DNA of 64,000 nucleotides from Gnomoniopsis sp. IMI 355080 (lineage: Eukaryota; Ascomycota; Sordariomycetes; Diaporthales; Gnomoniaceae). The notes under the pieces were generated by a model. It made no database searches, was not told the origin of the DNA, and was given only the letters and a program-made list of their open reading frames with translations. Made by a program: the position numbers and the translations under genes. Within the stretch, counting starts at the first letter, position 1. Each line of letters begins with the position of its first letter. The stretch is from positions 124,001-188,000 of the forward strand of contig JAPEVC010000027.1 of NCBI GenBank assembly GCA_027946555.1. Direction: 5' to 3'. This document shows positions 10,901-22,093 of the stretch, piece after piece.

Positions 10901-11732
10901 CATCTCCAGGACCCAGGACATTCGCAAATCCTCTCAGGAAGTCCGAGGCCTCATCCCTGTGGAAATTTCCTATATTGGTCTCAGCAAAAGCGAACGTGGG
11001 TCCTCGGCAACTTCCTACTACGCTCACCAATACTGGAACCAAGCGAGAGGACGCATTTCTTGCGGCTTAAGCTTGAGGGTTGCTTCAACCACTCTCGGCC
11101 ATCGTCGTATGTGCCCCACAAGCCGTGGCTCGTGACGTGCTTGTAATCAGGGAGCTGAGCCAGGGTCCTCTCAAGCTCCTTTCGATCCAGATCCAAGGCG
11201 TAGTAGTCGACGTCCTTGGCCGCGTCTTCAAAAGCTCGGAGCAAAAGGTTGACCTTGCGCAGGTTTCTGCGAAATCAGCGTCAGGGAGTGTGCCAACTAT
11301 GGCGGCAGGCTGATCGAGCACCTACCCACTCCCGAGCTCGATGACCATGGCACCCTCGGGAATCCTCTGTGCAATGCTGGACGCCGAGTCCTCCAGAACT
11401 TTGATCTCATCATTGGTCAAGTAGTACTCATCCAGGTACGTGATCTGGCAAGCGGTTAGTGACACGAACCATGAATTTGGTGGGTGGTGGGCCGCTGTTA
11501 CTTTTTCGAAGAGCTGCAGGCCTCGTTCATTGTAGAGAAGCAGGGTTGGCATCTTCCTTGGGCCATGCTTGGGTTTGAAGTGTGCGTAGATGTCCTCTTT
11601 GAGATTGAATTCGACGGCCGCGGAGCGGATGTCGATGATGTCCGGATTGGGAACGGGGGCGGACATTTTGCTCAGCCCAGGGGTGCCAGACACACCAATT
11701 GGCAAAATAGCAGAGTCTGTAGACACGGCCAT
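7947..11732 (-). CDS. EGT1: Ergothioneine biosynthesis protein 1 (EgtD-EgtB fusion)
   Basis: Fourteen exons in transcript order: 11732-11502, 11444-11326, 11266-11028, 10969-10855, 10795-10782, 10722-10701, 10633-10515, 10450-10283, 9932-9239, 9181-9106, 9025-8592, 8484-8225, 8151-8070, 8016-7947. They join in frame to 880 aa, close to known fungal Egt1. Residues about 30-340 are the SAM-dependent histidine trimethylase (MVIELGSGNLRKV, YYALDLDRKELERTL, GLWGTYDDG). Residues about 345-880 are the sulfoxide synthase: a DinB-like helical domain with His409, then HEVMHLE (His502, His506), the expected 3-His iron site, then the formylglycine-enzyme-like domain ending GGSWATHP, YAWNGARIVRD. It makes hercynine from histidine and joins it to cysteine. 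An NGH-rich low-complexity insert lies in the C-terminal domain. Exons 5 and 6 are only 14 and 22 nt. Confidence 0.95.
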
Positions 11733-11830
11733 ACTGCCCTAGTACAGTAAGGTGATGTGAGCTGGGCTAAATGGGGTCTTTTGAGATTCACGATGATGAA
11801 GTACCGAAGATGTGGAAAGTGGCGGCAGCG

Positions 11831-11838
11831 TTATATAT
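11831..11838 (-). promoter_or_regulatory. TATA-like element upstream of EGT1
   Basis: A TATATAA-type run on the minus strand sits about 100 nt before the EGT1 start codon, at a plausible distance for a fungal TATA box once a 5' UTR is allowed. The match is weak evidence on its own. Confidence 0.3.
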
Positions 11839-12048
11839 GCGGGACCTGAGAGTGACACAACGTAGGCCGAGAAAGTGACGAGAATTGGGAGCACGTCAGA
11901 GTACCGACTGAGTAAACCGATTTGACCTTAGAACGGGCAGAAACACCGGAAGAAGGAATAACTAAGCTATAGGTAAAGTAGTGCCCGGCGCCATCGTGAG
12001 TGCCTTGCCAAGCTATTCCTGTACTTGCCAGCCTACCCTACCCACGTA

Positions 12049-12096
12049 GTGACCACGGTGACCTGCCGTGACTTGCCGTGACTTGGGTGACCTGAG
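12049..12096. repeat. Five-copy imperfect GTGAC(C/T) tandem array
   Basis: GTGAC begins at 12,049, 12,058, 12,068, 12,078 and 12,087, a period of 9-10 bp and so about one helical turn. The units are GTGACCACG, GTGACCTGCC, GTGACTTGCC, GTGACTTGG and GTGACCTGAG. It lies 317-364 bp upstream of the EGT1 start codon. It could be a cluster of protein-binding half-sites or a small minisatellite. Confidence 0.75.
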
Positions 12097-14889
12097 AGGT
12101 TGACGAGACGGCGGTGGCATGGAAGGCGGTTCCCCGTATCCCCTGATCCCCTCGAGCCGTGGCTGCCGTGCAGTGGTCGCTTGGCAGGGTTGGATGTGTT
12201 CCCCAGCTCATCGTGGCCGGATTGGGTAGGCAGAGCAGGTACAGTGAGGGAAAGGACGGTGCGGTATTATTAAGTGCCCCTCGCAAAGTACAAGAACATG
12301 TGCGGTACACAGTACTTCGGGTGAAGGGGGACGAGGGTCAGGGACCTTGGAGAGGGATGATCCATCCGTCTGTGTTCCTGCGCTGTGTCCGCTTCAATTG
12401 GAGAAATGCCGTCAGGTGCAAAGAATCGCGAATATTGATGTGTAATGAGGTGCATCGCTCAATGTTAAACTCGACCTCCAGGTGGGATTGAAGATTGAAT
12501 AGCCACTCACAGGCGCTCTCCCCACGCCCTTCCCACGCCGTCCCTTAGCCCTCTCCTAGCTTAGTGCGGGCCACCCCTGCTCTCGCTCCAGCCGTTGAGG
12601 TATCTAGGTACATCTTCAGTTTCACGTCCACTAGGTACTTGTACCTGCAGGTGCTGGTATACAACTTGTGCCATGTGAGGTAACGAATCCATCATCCGTT
12701 CATCCTCGTCATCGTGCGTCCTATTTTCCACTTTTCCACGGTCGTGTACTCTGCTAGAGTGGCTGGCAGTTCCATTCTTCGACATCCGAAGAGCCGAATG
12801 CGATCCAACTTTTCTTTGCACATGGAAGAGGCATCTGAGCGTAAGCGACATACATCCCGGCGTTCGGAGAACCAGCTGCACAAACACGTTTAGTCCCACG
12901 ACTTCGAGCGGGCTTCAGCTGTAACTGGTCAGGCTATATGTTACTACAGGGTCAGACAGCCTGGGGCATTTCGTGCTGTAGCTGGCCACCCAGCCTGCCA
13001 GCCTGCCACACCAGCTGCCGATTTAGGTATACCCTCCTCCCACGATGCAGCCTGTGAAACGGGGCCCTCGCCATCAGCCCCGAGACTGCGCAGTGTGTGT
13101 GTCCACAGCTTTACATTACTATGGTACTGCTTGGAGACGGCACCTTCTCGCCGATTCTTTCCATTGTCTCATCTTCGCATTCGCACCCCGCTCACGGCGC
13201 AGTCAGTAGACTATCAGCACTGTCTACAAGGCAGTCGAGGCGATGCGCCGTGAAATCTACCCCAGTGTGTTGACCTACAACCCCTCTTTCTGCTCGATGC
13301 GGCAACTTTCTGGAACAAATCTTGCCAGAGAGGTTCCGACTTCGTGGGACTCGGCCCGAAACGGATGACCGATCTGTGAGGCGCAAGGCCCCAACTGATT
13401 GGCTTTTCGCCATACACAGATTCAGGCCACAAAGCTGTGGACGGCAGTGTAGCTGTTGCCAGAATGTGTGGCGCAAACCAACGCCGCTCGTCTTGGCTCT
13501 CGTACGCGATGCTACACGGCCATACACGCCTGGTTCGAGTGCTGCAGGAGCCCCTGCGCTGTGACTGTCGGGCCTATCGGGGAGGGGACAGTTCCTCATG
13601 CACATCATTGCGGGGACTCGACGCACAGAGGAACTACTACTCGTATGTATTTTGACCTCCTTCCCTACCTGAATCCCCGGCCGAGGCACATATCAGCTGG
13701 TCAGCTGGTCATATGTTTGAGTGTAGGTCAGGTCCCCGTTCTCAGTGCCACTCTCTTGCAATTTTGGCGAGGCTAGTCGGTGCATTGGTCGACCGGCTGA
13801 AGTGTCGGTAATTGCAATGGCTTTCAGGTCCCAGCGCATCTGCGATTTTGTTTCATCATCTACGGATTACCAAGGTCTCCGGAGGTTTAACGACAGCCGT
13901 TGCCGTGAAATCTCCGCCAGAGGCCCACCGCTCGGGACCGGGCCGCCGGCGCTCCCGCACTTGCCAGCGTCCTACAACAGGCAATCCTCGAACCTGAAAG
14001 GCGACTATGAGACCTCGGACAACAGCTCACAAAAATGTTCGACAATCACATGATGTAACTGGGATAGAAAACATGATCGAAGTCTGAATCTTACCAATTG
14101 ACATTCTCTGTTGTTCTCTTATCACAGGTTCTGCCATCGAAATCTGATGTAATTCCCGACAATATCGATGGCTTTGCTCTGGATGCTAAGTGAGCGTTGT
14201 GCACAATGCCTCACACGCCGAGGTTTATCAACGCAGCTATTCGACACACAGAAAACGCACTGGCTCTGTTGTAAAAATTACTTCAATCTCTGGATCAAGA
14301 TATTCGCAGAATCCAGAGCTGGGCCTGGATATTCTTGGACTGTCCGTAACTGTATTTTGTGTTGTCCCGAGCGCTCTCAATGTGTAGAATCCCCCGGTGC
14401 TGGTTCGCCTTAGTAGTATGTTTTGCCTGATGCGCATATTTAAGCTCCTTGTATCTCACGCTTGCACTACACTACCGATGAGGGAACGTCGATGCTCTGG
14501 AGGGTAGTGGCAATCACCTGATAGGGCGCCCTTCAAGTGTCTTTGTCTCACTCATCTAATCCGCGTTTGCCTCGCGGAGTTGAGTGCGGTCTGTCCGGTA
14601 GCTGACAAGTGCTTTCCGTTATACACCCCGCACAAGCTGATAACATTTTTTTCGTACTTGGACATCCAGGGTGTTTTCCGGGGTGCCTAGCAAACAACGC
14701 CCTTCGGGAAACATGTCTCGTCAGGGCGTATAATAAGGGTCGATCAATTCCCTTACGTCGCCAATCACCTTTCACATTTGTCTATCTCAATTAGTGTCCT
14801 CTTGCAACCAATTGAGCATCTCGCCTGTTCGACCGTGCTCTTCTTCATCTTACTCGTCCCTCTTGGCAGAGACTGACCGGACTGCAAAA

Positions 14890-16273
14890 ATGACAGAAGA
14901 CTTGAAAACATATCGAGGCAACTGTCACTGCGGCAAGTTTGTTTACGGTAGGTCTTTCATCAATACCGGTCGCCTGAGTATCAGCTGACGGAATCTGTGG
15001 CAGAGGTCAAATTGCCTGAGATCAAAGAATACGATGAATGCAATTGCAGTATCTGTCGGAGGAAGGGTTACGCCTTTGTGAAACCAGGCGAAGGCAACTT
15101 CCAGTTTGTCACAGGCTCCATGGATGAGCTGAAGACCTACACTTTCGGCAACCAATACTTCACCCACTGCGTAAGTAGGTCCTCTTCAACTCTCGAAGAG
15201 CAAGTTGCTAGGCTCTGGTGCTGGTGCTGTTCGAGTACAATTGAAATTGTTGACATTGTGGACGCCTTCCTAGTTCTGTCCAGATTGCGGAACGGCTGTG
15301 TTGGGTGACTGTCCGCAAGTGACTCCGTCTATATACATTAATGCAAGTACCTGTTTCTTTCAGGGCTTGGGAGAGATTATCCTGATGTAATGACCACAGG
15401 CTCGCGCTATCCAAGGTTTGGATATCTGGTCGCTGAAATCCAAGATGTGAGTGGGTTGGATCGCACCTCCATTTATAGCACGGTTTGGATGTCTAAGTAC
15501 TAAGATACATCATCATAAAGTTTCGACGGCAAGGCGCTCCCACCGCCATACGAACCTCCAATCTATGATGGGCCCGAGCCTAGCATGGAGGTTGAGAACG
15601 GGAAGCTCTGTATGTACCCAAACATAGGGTCGAATATGACTTCGCACATACTCATTCATCTTTTGAAGACTACGGCAGCTGCCATTGCGGAGCCGTAAGG
15701 CTCGTTGTCAGACTGAAGCCGCTCGAGACATGGGACACGCTGTCTGACGGAGAGGAGCGTATCGTTGAATGCAACTGCAGCGTCTGCGTACGAGTAAGTC
15801 TCGCACCCTGTATTGCTTCATGCTGCCGAAACTCGTGTAGGGCCTTGGAATTAACGCTTGATATCAGGGCGCACAAGTGTGGTGCTATCCGCACAAGGAT
15901 CAAAGTGTGGTCCTGGGTCGCGAGAACATTTCCTATCGCATCTTCAACGTCAAGACAGAGCGCAAGGCCTTTTGTAAGCGCTGCGGCGTACCCTTGTTCA
16001 ATGAGACAAACCCGCTATCAGGTAAGCCGTTCCTAGAACGCTGTTTGAGCGACAAAAATAGTGCCTAGTCCCTTGTTTCTAATCCAAAGTAACACCAACT
16101 TTACAGATGGAGAAGTTGCAGCCTTGAGCGACCGCGAAAAGAAATGGCGCCAGGGCGTGCTGAACAATCGCAACATCAACCTGAGAATCTTGCATAACTT
16201 CGACTATAAGGTTTTGAAGACCAAATATCTCGACGGAGCCCGTGACATTCCGGGCGACTACGTTGACCCATAA
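14890..16273 (+). CDS. Double GFA-domain (CENP-V/GFA family) zinc protein
   Basis: Eight exons (14890-14947, 15004-15170, 15274-15342, 15400-15446, 15521-15609, 15669-15793, 15868-16021, 16107-16273) give 291 aa. Two GFA (glutathione-dependent formaldehyde-activating enzyme-like) domains lie in tandem. Domain 1 has GNCHCG, CNCSIC and CPDCG; domain 2 has GSCHCG, CNCSVC and CKRCG. Both cysteine sets needed for zinc are intact. GFA proteins bind zinc and sometimes glutathione adducts; the substrate of fungal double-domain forms is not known, so I give no enzyme name. The third intron (15343-15399) uses a GC donor (GCAAGT). Only that choice keeps the reading frame into IQGLDIW and the next exon. 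Confidence 0.9.
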
Positions 16274-16470
16274 GCCGACCTGTTGACTATTCGTTGAGCG
16301 GATCGCTGTCCGGCGGAATTGGGAGGCGCGGGGCAAGAGTTCACTGTGGCAAGCGGCAGAAAGGGACGGGGTGAACAATGAGCGAAGATAGCCGTCAGAC
16401 ACAAGTCGGTATATCGTGCGGTATTCGATGCAATATGTTCCAACGGAGACTTGGATTTTTGTGTCACTAT

Positions 16471-19103
16471 TTATCTATTCTCTAGCTCAACACCATCGTC
16501 CTCCACCAGCTCAGTACCGTCAAGTATCTGGGCACTGGTGAGTGGGCTATACGATGCACCACTGAGATGTATCCTCCCTCGAGATGCGCTCGAAATTTTG
16601 TGCGACACCCACCCTGCGACCTGCTTGAAAATACCCCAAAGCTGCTCCTGCACCCGGGCGACATGCTGGTCGTCTCGAGGGTTTTCTGCAGCTTCCTCTT
16701 TAATCTGGAATTTCAGGCAGTCCTTGACAGTGACAAGACCTTGAAGCTTCCCGTGGTACTCAATCAACACGACGCGTGGCCCAATTTTGCGGAATAGCTC
16801 CATGACGGTATCTAGAGGCAGGCGAGGGTGGACGGTCACTGGAGTGGTATCAACAAGTCGGCTGAAATCTATCGAGGACGACATGGGATTCGAGTGAACG
16901 GTAACAGAGGGAGTCGTAGGTGCTGATATGCTGCTATTTTGTCGAGCGTTCGAAAAGTTGCACCTTGCCTCGCTTGGTAGTGACGATCGGTCCTTCTTCA
17001 GCCGATTGATCATATAGCGCAGCTCTGTACGACCGATATAACCCACCAGCGTCTTGTCCGGCTCGATGATGGGAAATCCCTGATACCTGTCGTCGGCTAG
17101 CAGGGCCTCCAATTCGCTTAGAGTTAGACCGCTGGCTGGGATAGACACTACGCTCGAGATCATGGCCTGCGACACAGGCACGCCCAGATTGGACTCCTCT
17201 TTGTTATCGAGGAAGGGAAAGCCGCTGAACCAGATCATACGGTCCGCAATCCCTCCACGTCCGAAAAGGTCACTAACCCACTTAGTGATACCCACAACGA
17301 GCATCGTTGGTAAAATATAGATCAGCGCCCCTGTAAGCTCGAACATAATGACAACCACAGAGATGGTGATATGCATGATGCCACTTAGCGCTGCGGCCGC
17401 ACCTAAGAAAGCGTAGGTGCCAGGTGTGATGCATGGAACATCTGGCTGGCAGGTTGAAAAGAAGCCACTGTCGGGAAAGGCATCATGAATGGCCTGAACG
17501 ATAATGCCGACAGCACGACCAAAAGATGCGCCGATAGCCATCGATGGGACGAAAATGCCGGCAGGCACCTTGCAACCGTATGAGATGATAACGAAGAAAA
17601 TGCGGATGAGCGTAGCCAATATCAGGGACACGATGTTGTGAAGTCGGTTTGGAGCGTCGCACAGTCCATGATAATCCTCAGTGCCTTCACATTCGAGAAA
17701 GAGGATTTCCATGCTCTCCGTCATATCGATGCTGAGGAAAGCGTTCCAGTAACAGACGATGGCCGTCGCCGTGGCCAGGAGGGTGGCTTCGAGGACCGGG
17801 AATTGAGCCAAGTATTTCTTACGGAAGGCTTGATAGCGCAGGTTCCACTTGATGACAAAAGCGCCGTACAAACCACCAAAAGCTCCGATGAGCATATAAA
17901 AGGGAACTTCGAAAAAGTGCCACGAGCGGTCATACTTGACCTGAAACATGACAAGTTGTCCAGTCCTGAAAGGGTTCATAGCAGCCAAGACTACCGTCGC
18001 GACAAGAGCACAAAAGTAGCTTCGCCACATGGTCTTTAGGGGAAAGTAGCTGCTCATTTCCTCCAGGGAGAAGAGCACACCTCCAATCGGACTTCCAAAA
18101 GCAACAGCGACGCCTGCAGCAGCGCATGCGCTCAATATTTCACGGGTCTTGGATGCGCTGCGCTTGTATTTGGCGAAGAGTTTCGATATGACATTTCCAG
18201 TGCAGACAGCGTAGTGAACACTGGGTCCTTCTTTTCCAACCGAGAGGCCAGACGCGATGGCCAAGGGTAGGCAGACGGATTTGATGACCAGAGTCCAGAA
18301 GCCCAAGAAACCCTTCATCTTGAACCCGGCAATGATGCATTTGATTTCAGAAATGCCAGACCCGGCTGCGTAGGGCGCATAACTCTTGACTAATGTGGCC
18401 GAGACAAGGGCGAAGAAGGTTGCAAAGATGATATAAATCACATAGTTGGCGGGGTTAAAGCCAGTCCAGTGGTGCCAATTAGGACAGCCTGTTTCGTGCG
18501 GTCAGCCAAGTAGTTCACGTTCGTCTGTGAACAGAGCCTCACCATTGTCTTCGCCCCAGCAGCAGAACTTTTCATTGAGGTAGAATGCGGTCGTGCAATA
18601 GCCCATCTTGATGTCGGACAGCCACTCGGTGATGATATTTAGGAAGGCGGCATTCAGACCAATCACAACACCGATTATAGTGACCACGATCCATCCCTGG
18701 GCATCTTCGTATGCAGTCTTCACTTTGTATCTCCAATCGACCCGGCCAGTATCGTAAAGGCCAGCGGTCTGCCTCCTGCGGGCCTTGCGCCGCAACCGCT
18801 CGCGGGCTGCATCTTGCACCCAGTCTGTTATCGAGTGTGAGTCTTTTTGCGAGGGACACTGGGGTGGTCGGCTAGCACGTCGTACCTATAGTCGTGAAGT
18901 CCTGCTCGCAATATCAGTGGGGAGTTTCAAACCGACAAAAGCGCTGGGGCGCATACCTCATAGCGCTTGATCTCAGCGATCTCCTCCTCGATCTGCTGGT
19001 CTGCGGCGACGCCTGGCTCGTCTATTGGCTCGCCGCGTTCGGCATTGCTGGCAGTACTGAGGGCGAAGGAGAGGCGAGAGGTCACAGAAGGCCTTGAAGA
19101 CAT
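16471..19103 (-). CDS. CLC-family chloride/proton exchanger (Gef1/CLC-3-like)
   Basis: Four exons (19103-18957, 18901-18886, 18824-18543, 18488-16471) give 820 aa. Exon 2 is only 16 nt. The N-terminal cytosolic part ends in RYEDFTTIDWVQDAARER, followed by the CLC membrane core: GSGISE (Ser retained, so chloride rather than nitrate selectivity is expected), GKEGPSVH with the gating glutamate (Glu235), and PVLEA with the internal proton glutamate (Glu382). The presence of both glutamates marks a 2Cl-/H+ exchanger rather than a channel. Two CBS domains follow, at about residues 590-650 and 725-785. Yeast Gef1 acts in Golgi and endosome acidification and iron/copper loading; a similar location is inferred. 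The upstream in-frame region has no ATG, so ATG 19103 is the start. It is divergent from the Dpb3-like gene. Confidence 0.95.
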
Positions 19104-19648
19104 GTGGTCGGTATTTAAGACATATGGTCGACGCCGGCTGTCGACTATGATTAGAGTGGTGGTAAAAGGAAGAGATGGCGGGTCGTTCAGTGATGCGACT
19201 GCAGCTACTACTGGGATGTCTGATGTCAAAGGGGGCTGGCTAGCTAATAAGGTTCTAGACGGAAGACGTGCAGCGGGACGGCCCTTCTATTCTTGTGTGT
19301 TGCAAATGCTTTCAGTCGACCACCTCGCGAACTCAGTTCTCAGGTGCGTACATAATAACAACTTCTCAACTATTCTTTTGATAATTTCTGCATTGGTTGC
19401 ATTATCATAGGGAAGCCCTCGAAAGTCTTCAGCCTCAACCCATCTCATCGCCTCCGGGCAGCTGCATAATTCCATCTCCTTGTTCTACGTTAGACCCTGG
19501 CCCTGCCTTACTACTGGGACTTCCCTGGCGGCCGTGTCGCGTTGTCGTCGACTTGACCGCGACTCAATAAAGGACCGGACTTCTCACCTTCCTACTTGTC
19601 CACCAGACAGGACGCTCTACCTCGAGAGATTCGAGCCAGAACATCAAG
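19104..19648. promoter_or_regulatory. Divergent promoter, CLC exchanger / Dpb3-like
   Basis: 545 nt separate the two start codons. The Dpb3-like side is pyrimidine-rich in the last 150 nt. I see no gene and no clear named binding site. Confidence 0.5.
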
Positions 19649-20353
19649 ATGCCATACAACACAACACCAATACGGCCTCGAAAGGAAGTTACAGGCACAG
19701 TCCAACTGCCATGTAAGTATAAATTCAAGGCCCCCTCCACACCGGCACCAGACGAACGCACACTGATCAGACCGTATAGTGTCGAGAGTCAAGAAGATTA
19801 TTGCCGTCGATCCTGACATCAACATTTGCTCAAACAATGCTGCGTTCGCTATAACCTTGGCTACGGTGAGTCGAACGCTCAAATACTTGACCCTGTCACG
19901 CAAAAGCTGATTTATGCGCGCAGGAGTTGTTCATTCAGTATTTAGCAGAGCAAGGCCATAACTTCGCCAAACTCGACAAGAAGCCTCGAAGAAACGTCCA
20001 ATATAAGGACCTCTGTAAGAAGTCATGCTGTCTCCTTCATGCTCTGCACTCATACTAATAAGTCTTGCTCAGCCTCCGCCGTCACCCACAAGGAGAATCT
20101 TGAGTTCCTAGATGACACCATACCGAAGACCATTCCGTACAAGGAAGTCAAGCAAAAAGCCGCTGAAACCCGCGCCAAGCTGACTGGTAAGGCCACTACT
20201 ACTACCACTGGTGAAGAGCCGGATGAGCCCGCCCAGACCAACGGCAAGAAGCAAAAGACCCTATCCAATGGTTTCGGTGTAAGCAGTGTTGTAAAGAAGC
20301 CAGAAGCTGGGGGCGCAAACGCGGATGACGGCGATGTGCAGATGACAGGCTAG
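19649..20353 (+). CDS. Histone-fold protein, Dpb3/CHRAC1/POLE4-like
   Basis: Four exons (19649-19712, 19780-19865, 19924-20014, 20073-20353) give 173 aa. The histone fold covers about residues 20-105: LSRVKKIIAVDPDINICSNN, AAFAITLATELFIQYLAEQG, then KKPRRNVQYKDLSSAVTHKE and LEFLDDTIP. This matches the H2A-like CBF/NF-Y superfamily, specifically the small subunit of DNA polymerase epsilon (Dpb3/POLE4) or of ISW2/CHRAC chromatin-remodelling complexes, in which one fungal protein may serve both. The tail is a disordered Thr/Lys/Gly-rich region. Without comparison I cannot decide between the replicative and chromatin roles. Confidence 0.88.
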
Positions 20354-20530
20354 TTGGATCGCACCTGCAATCTGGGACTCTACGAGGGCGTGCTACCGGG
20401 ATTGGGGAGCAATTTGTTTGGTATTTGATGCATTATGCAGCTTCATTGCATGTCCTCAGGCTTTCCCAACATGAGCCGCGAATTTTTCTAGCCCTTCTTG
20501 CGAGCGCGTTCTGTGTTCCACAGTGCCTTC

Positions 20531-21596
20531 TTAGTCTTCCATCTCATCATCCCCTAAAATGCCAGGAGGCAGTCGTCCTTCTTCCAGTGCCTTCTCTAGC
20601 TCTATGATCTCCTGCAGACTGGTCGCCTTCTTGATCCTCTCCTGCAACCTCGACTTCTCCTTGTCTGTGAGCTTCAGACGCTTCATCCTCGATCCGGAGG
20701 TCGCCGTGCCGTTAGACGTGGCGACATTGAATGTGGAGGACTTGATGCCCATGATCTGTGTGAATATTGTCAGCATATGCGCGCCCGGTGGGAAGATAGG
20801 TAGGCAGGCAGCATCCAGACCTTTGTAGCCAGCTCCGTGGGCTCCTCAGCCGTGCCGAACACGGCATTCGCCTTCTCGCGCTCCGCCTGCCTGACCTTCT
20901 GGTAATCTAGGAACCGCACCGTCGGGCATCGCCATATTACCCAGTACCGGTAATGCTGTAGCCATACGTTAGCATCCCCCTTGACCCTTGAATGCTCTGT
21001 ATCAACTCTGTCCCCAATCCCAAAGTCCTCCCCATGCCGAGAACAAACGCACCTCTTTCTTCGTAACAGGGTTGTCCATCAACACCAGTTGTGTCAAGCG
21101 CGGGAACTTCCCCAGCACATCCAAGTCCGACAGCTCGGTCAAGTTATTGGACGCGAGCACCAAATTTGTCAGGCCAGGGATCGAGTTCGGTAGGTTGGGC
21201 TGGATAGAGGCAACGCGGTTGCGGGCGAGCAGGAGGGTGCGTATCCGCGGCGAAAGCGGGAAGTTTCCGAGAATTTGGATATCATTGTCGGTGAAATCTA
21301 TCGAGTCTTGAGGCTGTGTGCAACCTTGTCAATCACGGCGCGTGAATTGGGAGTGTTGAGGTTCTGGACTGTGTGTGGATGAACATACGCCCGCGACACC
21401 AAGGTTCTCAATGGTTGGTATTCTGTGTCCTATTTGCCGGGAAACGACAGTCTCGATATCAACTCTGGCTCTTCTCACGATCAAAAGTGTAGTATCTGTT
21501 CTTTCCAAACGCACCTCGAAGGTCAAGCTCTCTCTCCTTGAGCGGGTTGAGGTACGAGAGGGAATTCTGAATGAGATCCGCCGTTAGGCGCACCAT
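20531..21596 (-). CDS. LEA1: U2 small nuclear ribonucleoprotein A' (Lea1)
   Basis: Five exons (21596-21515, 21429-21389, 21313-21053, 20955-20821, 20755-20531) give 247 aa. It begins MVRLTADLIQNSLSYLNPLK, continues ERELDLRGHRIPTIENLG, then runs through leucine-rich repeats (IDFTDNDIQILGNFPLSPRI, LLLARNRVASIQ, LTNLVLASNNLTELSDLDVL) and the LRR cap HYRYWVIWRCPTVRFLDYQK. These are diagnostic of U2 A', which binds U2 B'' and U2 snRNA stem-loop IV and is needed for spliceosome assembly. The C-terminal helix is Lys/Glu-rich. The stop codon lies 177 nt from the facing stop of the Dpb3-like gene, so the two 3' UTRs probably overlap. Confidence 0.95.
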
Positions 21597-22093
21597 GTTG
21601 GCGGCGCTTTGTTACCTCTTTTTCTTTAATGCTTCGAGTCGTCACCGCGAATGTTTGGAGTTCCAGATGTCAAGTTAAATTCACAAGTCTGCAAAGATTG
21701 GTTGAAGTGTTTGTCTTGAATGCTGCGCTCAGCTTGACGTCGCGGTCGCGCGCAGCTCTCAGTACCCAACTTTTTTGGGTTGCGATATCAGGGTTAGGGG
21801 TGAACGCCCTTCCCCCCGGTGGAGGTTCAACGAGCTGTTTACACTACACCCGTACTCGTACTATTTTGTGCTCCATGTATTTCGGTTTCGGTTTCTATAA
21901 GACAAACAACTAAGCTCAGGTATTCAGTTGAAATTTGACTACGTAGGTACCTAAGTATGTGTGGAAAGCACTCTATTCATCCCTGTAGATACTGAAAATC
22001 TACATTCAATATGCTCAATTCGAAGCAATGGTATCTATCGACTAGTATGACGCCTCAAAAGCTGTCCCTCCTCATGATACCGTACGCCATGCT
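21597..22093. other. Intergenic: LEA1 promoter and VPS15 3' flank
   Basis: The 497-nt spacer lies between same-strand genes. It is AT-richer toward VPS15. No gene or repeat is seen beyond short homopolymers. Confidence 0.4.

Larger units (their letters stand above)
11733..14889. other. 3.2-kb gap between EGT1 and the GFA gene
   Basis: This is a divergent intergenic region with no credible protein-coding gene. It should contain the EGT1 promoter (a TATATA stretch at about 11,832 and a GTGAC tandem array at 12,049-12,096) and the leader of the GFA-domain gene, which becomes pyrimidine-rich just before 14,880. The many small frames lack recognisable motifs or consistent exons. A non-coding transcript is possible but cannot be shown from sequence. 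Confidence 0.5.
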
